Positions 23,504 to 32,235 of a DNA stretch of 34,361 nucleotides are shown here, in pieces. The translations under genes were made by a program, and so were the position numbers. The stretch is from contig JAEURC010000033.1 in assembly GCA_016789025.1 (NCBI GenBank), positions 1-34,361 of the forward strand, read 5' to 3'. The first letter of the stretch is position 1. Each line of letters opens with the position of its first letter. This DNA is from Anaerolineales bacterium (GTDB taxonomy: Bacteria > Chloroflexota > Anaerolineae > Anaerolineales > Villigracilaceae). Under the pieces are notes generated by a model, which had not been told where the DNA came from, made no database searches, and saw only the letters and a list, made by a program, of their open reading frames with translations.

Positions 23504-24073
23504 TTATTGCGAGATATTCCCCACCAACCCCAACTCAGGCGCGATCCTTCGCATCGCTTGAATCACATTCCCCGCGTGTTCCCACAACTCGACGCCAAAC
23601 TCCTGCGCGGCGTGTTCCATTTCTGCGCGCGACGTTCCCGCCGCGAAGGCTTTATCCTTCCACTTCTTCTTGACGGAACTCGCCTCGAGATCATACAGCG
23701 ACTTCGACGGTCTCACCAACGCGACAGCGGTGATCAAGCCTGTGATCTCGTCGCACGCGCAGATGGCTTTACGTCGCATCGTATCGCGCGGCAAATTCAA
23801 ATGATCCGCGTGACTCAAAATATCCTGAATGATATCTTCAGACACACCGCGCTCACGCAACATTGGTGCGCCGTCTTGCGGATGCTGTTCCAGCGTGGGA
23901 TGGATCTCCCAATCGAAATCGTGAAGCAAACCGATCAAGCCCCACGCTTCGGGGTCCTCGCCGAATTTCTCCGCGTAGAATCGCATCGCCGCTTCCACCG
24001 AAAGCATGTGACGCACAAGTCCTTCGTTCTTCACATATTCACGCACAAGAGATAACGCATCATCGCGGGTCAT
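23504..24073 (-). CDS. HD-domain phosphohydrolase family protein
   Basis: 189 residues from the ATG at 24073, chosen because AGGTGAAG lies 5 nt upstream; a start at 24109 lacks one. Metal residues of the HD fold are visible: VRHMLSVEAAM (first His), GLLHDFDWEIHP (HD pair) and LSHADHLNLPRDT (later His residues), with CDEITGLITAV (Asp). Such proteins are phosphatases or phosphodiesterases on nucleotides, or act in signalling. It is the last gene of the minus-strand run that contains the deoxynucleoside kinase, so a nucleotide role is possible. Confidence 0.82.
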   Translation of the reverse strand: MTRDDALSLVREYVKNEGLVRHMLSVEAAMRFYAEKFGEDPEAWGLIGLLHDFDWEIHPTLEQHPQDGAPMLRERGVSEDIIQDILSHADHLNLPRDTMRRKAICACDEITGLITAVALVRPSKSLYDLEASSVKKKWKDKAFAAGTSRAEMEHAAQEFGVELWEHAGNVIQAMRRIAPELGLVGNISQ

Positions 24074-24139
24074 TGATACTTCACCTACGCATGTCACTCT
24101 TCGCCTCACGGCTCAGAAAGACACGACTTTTGAAATGTT

Positions 24140-24298
24140 TTATTGTTCTACCAACTTGCCATCACGCTTCAATTTTGCAACCACATCTTCAAAGGGAAGG
24201 GTTGGCTGATTACGACGCATTAAATAGAAAAGCCCATCCATCATATCTTCGATGAATTGATCAAATCGTTCAAGGAATTGCATCAGGACTCTTTTCAT
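24140..24298 (-). CDS. Small hypothetical ORF
   Basis: 52 codons beginning MKRVLMQFLERFDQFIEDMM and ending FEDVVAKLKRDGKLVEQ, with an in-frame stop just upstream of the start. It lies between the HD and nucleotidyltransferase genes on the same strand. The N-terminal half is an amphipathic helix and the end resembles the C-terminal tail of short antitoxin-like proteins (E-D-V-x-x-x-L-K-x-D-G-K-L). No ribosome site and no toxin neighbour. The alternative is chance coding in a 270-nt gap. Confidence 0.4.
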   Translation of the reverse strand: MKRVLMQFLERFDQFIEDMMDGLFYLMRRNQPTLPFEDVVAKLKRDGKLVEQ

Positions 24299-24345
24299 AT
24301 TTCAAGTCATTGTTTCGCATATCTGCGATGTTACTCGCAACGACA

Positions 24346-25374
24346 TTATAAACTCGTCGAAGTTTCCAACCCGTTCTGCGCGGCGAGCTCATCGAGCAGG
24401 GCTTCCACTTCATCGAGGAAGTGATCGAGTCCGCTTACGCGTTGATCGAACCCGACCCAGCCTAAGCCCAACTCGCCGCACGCCGAACGCCACGCCTCCA
24501 GCGCGTCATCGGGCAAAACATCCGCGGCGAGAGTCCATGTGTGGAAGAGGGGCCACAACACGCAAACGGGCTTGTCGCTCCCAAGCATCGCCGCGAACGC
24601 CTTCTCGTAATAATTCACGCGCGCCGCATGGATGCTGACATCAACGCGATTGTTCTGCATCGCCGCTTCAAACGCGGATTTCCACTCGGGCATCCACGCT
24701 TCTAATTTGGATGAGTCCAATGCTGACGCACCCATCAAGCCGACGAGTGCCGCGTCCATGCCGGGACGTGAGGCTGTCTCTGCCCTGGATGCGAAGTCCA
24801 ACATGACGCGTCTTTCTGCCAACGGCGGACCCGATAACTCTGCCACCGCGTTGATCGCGTGATACAACGAATTCATGTATTGCAAAATGTCTTTCGGCGT
24901 GACCACATCTTCGATCTCGAGCAATCCCCTCCACATGCCGCGCGCATCTTTCAACAAAATTCTTGAACGTTGCAACGCGGGCGCGGGCGCGTTGAATTCA
25001 AAACCCGCGCGCAAACCCGCCTGCACAAATTCAAAAAATTTCTCGCGCTCATAAAGCAACATGGGATCGTACATTTCCCAACCCAGCCACGGATCCAACC
25101 GCAACTCGCGCGGACGTTTGAATTCCGCTTTCGCGCGATGACCAATGTCCACGTGGAAGTCGGGAGTCAACTTCACGAACTCGCGCCTGTGCTTCGGCTC
25201 ATCTTTGTGAACGAAGATGATGTCAATATCCGCTGTGCCGCCAAGCATCGGGTCGGTCTCTTTGGAGACAAGCGAACCCGTCAGATACGCGGCGATGATG
25301 TCGCGGTCGTTGAAAGCCCGCTCTTGCGCGGTCTCTTTGGCAATACGGATTAATGATTCACGTGTGACGCGCAT
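24346..25374 (-). CDS. Nucleotidyltransferase-fold protein (Pol-beta superfamily)
   Basis: 342 residues from the ATG at 25374, with AAAGGAAC just upstream. A start at 25464 would add 30 residues translated from a palindromic repeat, so it was rejected. AAYLTGSLVSKETDPMLGG followed by TADIDIIFV is the G-S...D-x-D active site of minimal nucleotidyltransferases such as aminoglycoside adenylyltransferases, and DFHVDIG supplies the third acidic residue. The helical C-terminal part (about residues 150-340) matches no family I recognise. It may transfer a nucleotide to a small molecule or protein; the substrate is unknown. A 114-nt gap with a repeat separates it from the kinase upstream. Confidence 0.78.
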   Translation of the reverse strand: MRVTRESLIRIAKETAQERAFNDRDIIAAYLTGSLVSKETDPMLGGTADIDIIFVHKDEPKHRREFVKLTPDFHVDIGHRAKAEFKRPRELRLDPWLGWEMYDPMLLYEREKFFEFVQAGLRAGFEFNAPAPALQRSRILLKDARGMWRGLLEIEDVVTPKDILQYMNSLYHAINAVAELSGPPLAERRVMLDFASRAETASRPGMDAALVGLMGASALDSSKLEAWMPEWKSAFEAAMQNNRVDVSIHAARVNYYEKAFAAMLGSDKPVCVLWPLFHTWTLAADVLPDDALEAWRSACGELGLGWVGFDQRVSGLDHFLDEVEALLDELAAQNGLETSTSL

Positions 25375-25387
25375 AAGTTCCTTTATT

Positions 25388-25440
25388 CGTCCTGAGCGGA
25401 GTGAGGAGCGTTTGTTGCGACGAACGCAGTCGAAGGACGC
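25388..25440. repeat. CGTCCTGAGCGGAGTGAGG-type repeat, copy 1
   Basis: 53 nt that are the inverted match of 29241-29293 with only 2 differences. Each copy contains self-complementary parts, e.g. CGTTTGTTGCGACGAACG. It lies before the nucleotidyltransferase start. Confidence 0.9.
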
Positions 25441-25487
25441 TTCGTCTGCGGGACAGACGAACACTGTCCCTCCTCTCAGCGCGGAGA

Positions 25488-26126
25488 TTAATCAGGCAGG
25501 GGCAATGCCTGCTGAAACGGAGGCAGGCTGAGGCTTTGTCGGATGCGCTCTTCCACCTGCTTCAAATGCTCGGGGTTCTGGATGATGTTCAAGTCGTTCG
25601 AGTCGATCGTCAAGACGGGCGTGTGGTCAAATGGCTTGGAAAAAAATTCGTCGTACGCGAGATTCAGTTCATTAATGTACGCGCGCTCCATCTGTCTTTC
25701 ATACGGACGGTCGCGCAGGGCGATGCGCTGCATGAGCGTGTCGGTGGTGGCTTGCAGATACACGAGCAGATCAGGCTTCTGAATTTTTTCCGCGAGCGCT
25801 TCATGCACTTTGTAATACATATCGAGTTCGTCGCCTTTGATATTGATGCGCGCGAAAAGCGAATCTTTTGCGAAGGTGTAATCGGCGATGACGTTCTTGC
25901 CCGTGGTCACAAGGTCTGTGATGGTGCGGCGTTGTTGATGATAGCGGCTCAGCAAAAAGAAGATCTGCGTTTGAAAGGCGTAGCGTTCGCGGTCGGAATA
26001 AAAATCGGACAGGAACGGATTCTCTTCAAAGACTTCGAGGATGATCTCCGCGTCGAACGCGGGTTGCAGCAGGCGGGCGAGGGTCGTCTTACCAACTCCG
26101 ATGACCCCTTCGATGGCAACGTACAT
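25488..26126 (-). CDS. Deoxynucleoside kinase (deoxyadenosine/deoxyguanosine kinase type)
   Basis: 212 residues. P-loop GVIGVGKTT (residues 7-15), then EENPFLSDFY, YADYTFAKDS-like sequence (NVIADYTFAKDS) and the lid RDRPYERQM with its arginines; all fit the dNK/dGK/dAK family. These enzymes phosphorylate salvaged deoxynucleosides using ATP. Length and motif order are normal. The ribosome site GGAGAG is 4 nt before ATG. It lies 93 nt downstream of nhaA on the same strand. Which base is preferred cannot be told. Confidence 0.92.
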   Translation of the reverse strand: MYVAIEGVIGVGKTTLARLLQPAFDAEIILEVFEENPFLSDFYSDRERYAFQTQIFFLLSRYHQQRRTITDLVTTGKNVIADYTFAKDSLFARINIKGDELDMYYKVHEALAEKIQKPDLLVYLQATTDTLMQRIALRDRPYERQMERAYINELNLAYDEFFSKPFDHTPVLTIDSNDLNIIQNPEHLKQVEERIRQSLSLPPFQQALPLPD

Positions 26127-26219
26127 GCGGCTCTCCAGAATTGAGGTAGGGCAAGGATACCATAAAAGGAAAAGGTGAAAGAGGAAGGATGAAGGATGAA
26201 AACGCAGATGAGAGGCGCG

Positions 26220-27395
26220 TCAGACCTTGGGCTGTTCGACGTGATGAATCCTCTTGTTAAGGATGAGATACCCGATCGCGCCGGATAACAAGGAGGTGAG
26301 CAGGACGGTGATCTTACTGCTCTGAATCGTCTGCGGATCGGAAAATGCCAGCAAGGTGATGAAGATTGACATGGTGAACCCAATTCCACCCAGGAAGCCC
26401 GCGCCGATAATATGCCTCCACGATACGCCGGTCGGCAACCGCGACCATCCCATCCGAATCGCCAGCAGGCTGAGGGCAATGATGCCCAACGGCTTACCGA
26501 GGAACAACCCCATGAAAATCCCAAGACTGTTCGACGTCTTCAACCCAGCGATCCATCCCTCGCCAAGGTGAATGCTGGTATTCGCCAGAGCGAACAGCGG
26601 CACGATAAAAAAAGCGACCGGCTTGTGCAAAGCGTGTTGCACTTTATAAGACAAGGAATTTTCACCGCCGTCTCCATAAGGGAGCGCAAAGGCAAGCAAC
26701 ACTCCCGCCAACGTGGCATGGACTCCCGATTGCAGCATGAAATACCACATGAACAGCCCGGGAATCAAATACACCCATAGGTTGTACACTTTGAGCCGAT
26801 TCAACGCCAGCAATCCAACATACACCCCGAACGCCAAAGCGAGGTACAGGATCGAAAGATCGTTGGTGTAAAACAAGGCAATGACTGCGATGGCGCCAAG
26901 ATCGTCCACAATTGCTAACGCGGCAAGAAAGATCTTCAACGAAGCGGGGATTTTGCTACCAAGCAAAGCCAACACCCCCAGCGCGAACGCAATATCGGTC
27001 GCCATGGGAATCCCAAACCCATGCTGGAACTCAGTGCCGCGGTTGAAGAGAAAATGGAACAACGCGGGAAACGCCATCCCGCCTGCCGCCGCAAGCAGAG
27101 GCAGTGACGCATTCTTCAAGTTCGACAATTCCCCTCCGTATATTTCCCGCTCGATCTCGAGACCGATCATCAAGAAGAAGATCGCCATCAGCCCGTCATT
27201 GATCCAATACTCGAGGCTGTGTTTCAAAAAGATTCCGCCCGCCTCGAACCCGATCTGACGATGCCAAAGATCAATGTAACCTTCGCTGATGGGAGAGTTG
27301 GCGGCAACGATGGAAGCCAGCGCGCAGAAGATCAGAATAACGCTCGACGATTGTTCGCTAGCAAAAAACTCTTTAAACAGTCTTGTCAGTCTCAT
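26220..27395 (-). CDS. nhaA: Na+/H+ antiporter NhaA
   Basis: 391 residues, about eleven or twelve membrane helices, the same length as E. coli NhaA (388). MATDIAFALGVLALLG contains the Asp133 equivalent, and ALAIVDDLGAIAVIALFY the ion-binding Asp163-Asp164 pair. It exports Na+ in exchange for protons across the cytoplasmic membrane. Its start lies 23 nt inside the end of the glucosyl-3-phosphoglycerate synthase gene, with GAGGA about 9 nt upstream, so the two are co-transcribed and likely translationally coupled. The link with a compatible-solute synthase fits salt stress. Confidence 0.95.
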   Translation of the reverse strand: MRLTRLFKEFFASEQSSSVILIFCALASIVAANSPISEGYIDLWHRQIGFEAGGIFLKHSLEYWINDGLMAIFFLMIGLEIEREIYGGELSNLKNASLPLLAAAGGMAFPALFHFLFNRGTEFQHGFGIPMATDIAFALGVLALLGSKIPASLKIFLAALAIVDDLGAIAVIALFYTNDLSILYLALAFGVYVGLLALNRLKVYNLWVYLIPGLFMWYFMLQSGVHATLAGVLLAFALPYGDGGENSLSYKVQHALHKPVAFFIVPLFALANTSIHLGEGWIAGLKTSNSLGIFMGLFLGKPLGIIALSLLAIRMGWSRLPTGVSWRHIIGAGFLGGIGFTMSIFITLLAFSDPQTIQSSKITVLLTSLLSGAIGYLILNKRIHHVEQPKV

Positions 27396-29202
27396 GCATT
27401 ATTTTCCTCATTTCCAAATATTCATCCACCTCCACCATCGGCGGGCGCGGACGTTCGGCGATCTCCTCCACGTCCAGAAAATAACGCCCCGATTTATCGT
27501 GACGGATCAACTTCATCGAGCGGTTCACATCCTCCAGCGCCGCGCCGCCGAAGCGTTTCTCCAATTTGTGCATCACGGTTTGGATGATGGCGAACGACAT
27601 TTTGCTCAACGCCTCCAGATGTTGATTGTGATGGATGCGTTCGAGCAAGTCCACTTGCGCGATGGCGTTCAAGCCGTAACGCTCGTACACGTCAATCAAC
27701 AAACCTGTCTCTACGCCATAGCCCGAATAAAACGTCGCCTGCTCCAATGCCTCGCGCCGCCCGCCATATTCGCCTGAAAGCGGCTGGACGACGCCTGAAA
27801 GTTCGGGATAAAACAAATTCAACAACGGACGCGCCGTCAACTCGGTCACGCGCCCTCCTCCGCCCGCTTGCATCTTCGTCCCCACTTTCAACGGGCGGCG
27901 GTAATACCCTTTCACAAATTGGATCTGCGGATTTCGCAGCAACGGACCGACGATGCCATACACAAAGCGCGGATGGATATTCACAATGTCCGTGTCGATC
28001 CAGATGATGATGTCGCTCTTCGTCACCAGCAAACTCTTCCACAACGCGTCGCCTTTGCCGCGCCGCGCGCCGAATCGTTTCAACAGTTGTTGATGAATAT
28101 ACACCGGCACGCCCTCCGCCTCCGCGATCTCGCGCGTGCGATCCGTCGAATTGGAATCGATCAACACGATCTCATCCAACAGCGGCGCCTTCTCCATCAA
28201 TTCCCGTTTCATCATGCGGACCACGTTGCCTACCGTTTCCTCTTCGTTCAACGCGGGCAGCGCGAGGCTGATCGTCAGCCCCTGACTCTGTTTCAATTCC
28301 ACTTCTTCGCGCAAACGGCTGAACTCATCGGCATGAAACGTATTTTCGCCGAACCATTTGTCCACCAAAATCGAGATCGCGTCCACGCCCGCAATTTCAT
28401 CATACGCGTCATACGGCAAAGGTCTCCCGCTCTTCACCGCGATCACCGGGCAATCCGCCTCATGCAAGATGTGGTCTGCCACAAACCCCAGCGAAGCGGA
28501 ACTCGTCACAGGCTGCGAGGTCGTCCCTAAAATGATCGCGTCCTTTCCCTTCGCGTGATTCAAGATGACTTGCGCCGCGTCATCCGTGACCTCGAACTGC
28601 TTCGCCACCTCGGGCATTTGGCGCAGCACCCGGTCCAACCCCTTGAACGGCGCGTCAACCTCCGCCTTCGTATCGTCCGTCCTGCGGATGTGAAGCGTCG
28701 TCACGCCTTTGCGCTCCAGCCCCAGCCCCACGCGAAACGCCAACTCCGCATGCGGACCGCCTCGCATCGGCACCAGAACCTGTTTCGGCTTGCTCGAAAT
28801 TTTCCCGCGTATCAGCGCCACATCGCACGGCGGACGCACCAGCACGTCGCTCGCAGAGACGCGCAAAGCTTTGAGATGCGCGTCAAAGTCAAGGAGGAGA
28901 AGATCGGGCTTTTCATCCTGAACAAGTTTTGAAAGCCGGTTCCACGGCTCGTACTCCACGATCACCTGCGATTTGGCGGTCACGCGCGGGTCTTTGCCGA
29001 AGATGCGAAGCAGCCGCCGCAGAGAGCGCGCCGAAGCCGCGCCCATGCTCAACGATTGATCGGGCGGGACAACGACAACGCCGACGAGGATGATCTCCGC
29101 GTCGAAGTGCCGCGCCGAATCAAGCGTGTGGATGCCGGGACCTTCGTGAACCAGCGGGATAAGAATTGTGCGAATGGGCATAAAGCCTGTTTGTTTTTGC
29201 AT
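27373..29202 (-). CDS. gpgS: USP-USP-glucosyl-3-phosphoglycerate synthase fusion
   Basis: 609 residues from the ATG at 29202 (AAAGGA 6 nt upstream). Residues 1-130 and 140-260 look like two universal-stress-protein domains: TILIPLVHE...DVALIRGK, then QVLVPMRGGPHAELA with DAIILGTTSQP and CPVIAVKSG. From about residue 310 there is a GT-A fold GpgS domain: LALPALNEEETVG, EIVLIDSNSTDRT, GKGDALWKSLL, DTD (~403-405), VTELTARPLLNLFYPEL and QPLSGEYGGRR. This enzyme makes glucosyl-3-phosphoglycerate from NDP-glucose and 3-phosphoglycerate, the first step to the solute glucosylglycerate. The GpgP phosphatase needed next is not in the window. Typical GpgS is about 320 residues and lacks the USP part. 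It overlaps nhaA by 23 nt. Confidence 0.88.
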   Translation of the reverse strand: MQKQTGFMPIRTILIPLVHEGPGIHTLDSARHFDAEIILVGVVVVPPDQSLSMGAASARSLRRLLRIFGKDPRVTAKSQVIVEYEPWNRLSKLVQDEKPDLLLLDFDAHLKALRVSASDVLVRPPCDVALIRGKISSKPKQVLVPMRGGPHAELAFRVGLGLERKGVTTLHIRRTDDTKAEVDAPFKGLDRVLRQMPEVAKQFEVTDDAAQVILNHAKGKDAIILGTTSQPVTSSASLGFVADHILHEADCPVIAVKSGRPLPYDAYDEIAGVDAISILVDKWFGENTFHADEFSRLREEVELKQSQGLTISLALPALNEEETVGNVVRMMKRELMEKAPLLDEIVLIDSNSTDRTREIAEAEGVPVYIHQQLLKRFGARRGKGDALWKSLLVTKSDIIIWIDTDIVNIHPRFVYGIVGPLLRNPQIQFVKGYYRRPLKVGTKMQAGGGGRVTELTARPLLNLFYPELSGVVQPLSGEYGGRREALEQATFYSGYGVETGLLIDVYERYGLNAIAQVDLLERIHHNQHLEALSKMSFAIIQTVMHKLEKRFGGAALEDVNRSMKLIRHDKSGRYFLDVEEIAERPRPPMVEVDEYLEMRKIMHETDKTV

Positions 29203-29240
29203 TACATGTCCTTTCAATTAAATCTTCCTCGCTGAGCGGA

Positions 29241-29293
29241 GCGTCCTTCGACTACGTTCGTCGCAACGAACGCTCCTCACTCCGCTCAGGACG
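29241..29293. repeat. CGTCCTGAGCGGAGTGAGG-type repeat, copy 2 (inverted)
   Basis: 51 of 53 bases match the reverse complement of 25388-25440, 3.8 kb away. It lies just upstream of the gpgS fusion gene and downstream of the GT4 gene. Confidence 0.9.
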
Positions 29294-29362
29294 GAAGTTT
29301 CTTTGGAAAGAGCGAAGTCGAAGCGCGCGTATTTCTAAATTTTTTATATGCAGAGTGTCGCG

Positions 29363-30574
29363 TTACAGCAACGGCGCAATATGTTGACGATAGATCGCCT
29401 TCCAACGGAAAGAATCACGCGCGCGCATGGCGAGCCGCGCGGGGAGCGATGTTTGAAAATGACTCGCGATCAACTTCGCAACGGCTTCAGGTTTTTCATC
29501 GGGCGAAAAGAAAAGGGCATCTTCGCCGCCGAGTTTTTTCAGCGGAGGGATGTCTGCGCAGAACGCAGGGAGATGACTGAACGCGGCTTCGAGCAACGGG
29601 ATTCCGAATCCCTCCTCGCGGCTGGGGAAGAAGAGCGCGTCGGCAACGCGATAAAAATCGGCGATGACCTCATCGGGCAAAAAACCATCGTGAAGTTCCG
29701 CGAGAAAATGCGCGGAACCTTCCAAGCCCAGTTGCTTGCGCAAATTCGTGAGCATTTCAAAATACTTGACGTTGTTCCCATTGTGCGGACCCAGCGGACC
29801 CGTCACCACCAGCGCGGCTTGCGGAAATTGCTTCTTCAATTCGGCGAGGGTGTGCAATGCCAGTTCGATGTTCTTGCGCGGCGTCACGCGGACGGGTAAT
29901 AACAAAATCGGCGCGGCGTCCATTAACTTTGTTTTCTCCAGCAGGGACTCGGTCAACGCTTCGAGTTTGTAAAATTCCTCTATGTTCACGCCGTTGGGGA
30001 TAACTCGAATCAAATCTGGTTCGATGCTCATCAATTCCGCCAGTTCATCGCGGCGCAATTCTGAGACGACAACATGCGTGAGGTTGCCCCAATCTGTTTT
30101 CAACAGGTTCCAAGGATAACCTTCGTGGAGTTCAGGCAGGTAGCGCGGCGTTGTCCATGCGAGGTCGTGATGCCAGAGGATCAAGCGCGGCAGTTTTTTT
30201 GTTGTATGAAGTTGGTGAAGCGCGGCAGTGAGCGCGAGGTTTTTGTTCAACGAGCAGACGTTGTGCGCGATCAACACATCCGCGCCTGCTAGAGCCTTTT
30301 GCAGTTCAATCGCCAGTTTGTCGCGTATCACTTCAAACTCTTCCGTCACTTCGCCGCGATCCAATCCTTCTTTGACTTGCAACACGCGTTCATGGCGCGA
30401 ATCGGCAAGCGGCATCGTTATCAATGGAATGTGCTCACCCAACGATTCGCCTCGCGCCGCGATCAAGCGGACGGAATGTCCATCATCGGTCATCAGCCGC
30501 GCGTGGTGGGCGATAACGCTTTCCACGCCGCCGACGATGGGGGGAACGGAGTAATGGAGGAGGGCGATGTTCAT
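29363..30574 (-). CDS. GT4-family glycosyltransferase A
   Basis: 403 residues from the ATG at 30574 (MNIALLHYSVPPIVGGVES); an upstream extension to 30772 is repeat sequence. The GT-B fold shows VPPIVGGVES, a nucleotide-sugar acceptor loop, then LPVRVTPRKNIELAL and FFPSREEGFGIPLLEAAF, the E-x-G-F-G-x-x-x-x-E motif of GT4. It transfers a sugar from a nucleotide donor with retention; donor and acceptor unknown. It lies between the phosphorylase side and gpgS. In bacteria making mannosylglucosylglycerate a GT4 enzyme (MggA) acts on glucosylphosphoglycerate, so that is a candidate role, not a finding. Confidence 0.82.
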   Translation of the reverse strand: MNIALLHYSVPPIVGGVESVIAHHARLMTDDGHSVRLIAARGESLGEHIPLITMPLADSRHERVLQVKEGLDRGEVTEEFEVIRDKLAIELQKALAGADVLIAHNVCSLNKNLALTAALHQLHTTKKLPRLILWHHDLAWTTPRYLPELHEGYPWNLLKTDWGNLTHVVVSELRRDELAELMSIEPDLIRVIPNGVNIEEFYKLEALTESLLEKTKLMDAAPILLLPVRVTPRKNIELALHTLAELKKQFPQAALVVTGPLGPHNGNNVKYFEMLTNLRKQLGLEGSAHFLAELHDGFLPDEVIADFYRVADALFFPSREEGFGIPLLEAAFSHLPAFCADIPPLKKLGGEDALFFSPDEKPEAVAKLIASHFQTSLPARLAMRARDSFRWKAIYRQHIAPLL

Positions 30575-30865
30575 AAAAAACCTTTTTTCGTACTGCAAGA
30601 TTTTGTAAATTAACAAAATAACCTGACATTTGTTGTCGCCTCGAAATGCGCTAGAGAGCGCATTACTACGCAGAAAATGATCGTTTTTGCGTAGAGGACG
30701 TTCTCTAACGTCCGTTTTGGGTGAGCCGATATATCGGAGTAAATTGTTAATCTTCAATATCTTGCGACTCACCTAATTCTTGCAACACAAAAGCGCAAAG
30801 TGAACTTTGTTGTACGAATTTCTCGTAACGCAAAACGCAAAGTGAACTTTGCGGTACGGGCGCGC
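30575..30865. other. Intergenic block of small hairpins between the two GT4 genes
   Basis: 291 bases with no gene, dense in short palindromes: ATGCGCT-AGAG-AGCGCAT (30646-30663), CTACGCA...TGCGTAG (30666-30694), GGACGTT-CTCT-AACGTCC (30696-30713), and two copies of CAAAGTGAACTTTG (30796-30809 and 30838-30851), the latter inside a near-identical GCAAAGTGAACTTTGnnGTACG unit. Adjacent hairpins with 4-nt loops suggest repeat-derived structure or a small RNA; no promoter or terminator decides. Confidence 0.7.
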
Positions 30866-32209
30866 TCATACCTGATACCCCAAACAATCCGCCACGATGG
30901 ACTCTAACCGACGCTCCAAAACTGTGTACGAGAAATATCGTTGGGCGAGTTGATAGTTTAGTTCAGTCCATTCTTGAGTCTGGTCGGGATGTTTCAGGGC
31001 GTTGCGTGTCGCGTCGAGCGTGCTGTCGCTGATGAAACCGTCGAACCAGAGGGTGCGGAATCCCTTCGGCTTGATATCCACTTCGTAGATGGAATAATTG
31101 TTGACGAGGATCAAGCGGCGATAGTACACGGCTTCGAGAAAGGCATTGCCGAAGCCTTCGATGGCGGAGGGATACGTGACCAAATCGGCGTGAGGGTACA
31201 CATCGCCAAGTGTGTAAATTTTCTTTCCGTCTTTTGTCGTGCCGCGCGAATCTTGCACTAGATCGGATTCGAATCGCACGGTGACATCGAGCAGGTCAGC
31301 GTACTCGCGGACGCGTTTTTCGTATGCCGTGCCTTCATCGCCTGCGGCGTGCGAGATGATGAGTTTGGCGGGCAGGTCGAGGCGGCGCATGAGTTCAATC
31401 GCATGTTCGATTCCCTTGCGTTGGATGACGCGCGTGGGTTGCAGGAAAAAATATTCCCCGTTGCGAATGCCGAAGTCGGCGCGGACAGTTTGCCCGTAGG
31501 AATCTGAAGCGGGCGGCGGGGAGTCGAAATCCATCACGTTGGGAATCACGCGCGCCGCCAATCCATAACGCGAAGCGATCTGCTGAGCCTGAATCGAATT
31601 GATGACCACGTGTCGAATCGAGGGCAGGGTCGGCGGGAACGCGGCGGCAAGATAATCGCCCACGCAGTTGACTTGAAAGCGCTGGCGCTCCCAATGAAAA
31701 TCGTGATGATGCGCGATGACGGGATAGCCCGTCTCGGCGATGAACTCGGTGATGGCGAGACCCAGCGGAAGGTTGAGCGGGATCGTCAGCGCGTTTTCGA
31801 CGATGAGAATTTCCAATTCAAATCGCCGCGCAAATTCATACAAATGATCTTTGAAATAATCTTTGAGTTCGTTCACGCGGCGCGTCATCGCGGGCGGGCG
31901 AACATAGATGGAAAAAAAATCTTTGTGCAGATGCGCCATTTCAGGATGCTCCGCGCGCGCCTCTTTCGTGACCTCCCAACTGCCCGAATACGCCTGCTGA
32001 TTCAACTTGTCAATTTCGGGATGACGATAAAACGCCTCAGGCACGACGTGGGACTGATTCGGCTCCCGATCACATTCGCCCGCGAAGTAAAAGCACTTGT
32101 GACCGAGCCGCTCGAGCACAGCCGCCCATTTCGCAGTCTCAAGCGAGACGCCGTCGGTGCCTGCGAAGCGCGTGGAGATGAAGCCGATGTTGTGAGAGGA
32201 GGGTGTCAT
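30866..32209 (-). CDS. GT4-family glycosyltransferase B
   Basis: 447 residues, a GT-B fold enzyme. FISTRFAGTDGVSLETAKWA at the N-terminus is a nucleotide-binding loop, HHHDFHWERQRF lies mid-protein, and the C-terminal half has LQPTRVIQRKGIEHAIELM and TYPSAIEGFGNAFLEAVYY, with the GT4 E-x-G-F-G-x-x-x-x-E motif. It differs enough from the neighbouring GT4 enzyme to suggest distinct donor or acceptor. By location between the phosphorylase and gpgS it may act on the same solute or on a glycan made under the same conditions. GAGGCAACC precedes the ATG. Confidence 0.82.
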   Translation of the reverse strand: MTPSSHNIGFISTRFAGTDGVSLETAKWAAVLERLGHKCFYFAGECDREPNQSHVVPEAFYRHPEIDKLNQQAYSGSWEVTKEARAEHPEMAHLHKDFFSIYVRPPAMTRRVNELKDYFKDHLYEFARRFELEILIVENALTIPLNLPLGLAITEFIAETGYPVIAHHHDFHWERQRFQVNCVGDYLAAAFPPTLPSIRHVVINSIQAQQIASRYGLAARVIPNVMDFDSPPPASDSYGQTVRADFGIRNGEYFFLQPTRVIQRKGIEHAIELMRRLDLPAKLIISHAAGDEGTAYEKRVREYADLLDVTVRFESDLVQDSRGTTKDGKKIYTLGDVYPHADLVTYPSAIEGFGNAFLEAVYYRRLILVNNYSIYEVDIKPKGFRTLWFDGFISDSTLDATRNALKHPDQTQEWTELNYQLAQRYFSYTVLERRLESIVADCLGYQV

Positions 32210-32235
32210 AGGTTGCCTCTAGTGTTTATGTCGTT

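Noticed and set aside
25375..25464. 30-residue N-terminal extension of the nucleotidyltransferase
   Set aside because: It is the translation of the CGTCCTGAGCGG repeat; the ATG at 25374 has a good ribosome site.
27868..28530. 220-residue open frame opposite the gpgS fusion
   Set aside because: Composition rich in His, Arg and Gln with no recognisable domain; shadow of the minus-strand gene.
30575..30772. 66-residue N-terminal extension of GT4 protein A
   Set aside because: It reads through hairpin repeats, and GT4 proteins begin directly with the strand MNIALLHYS found at 30574.
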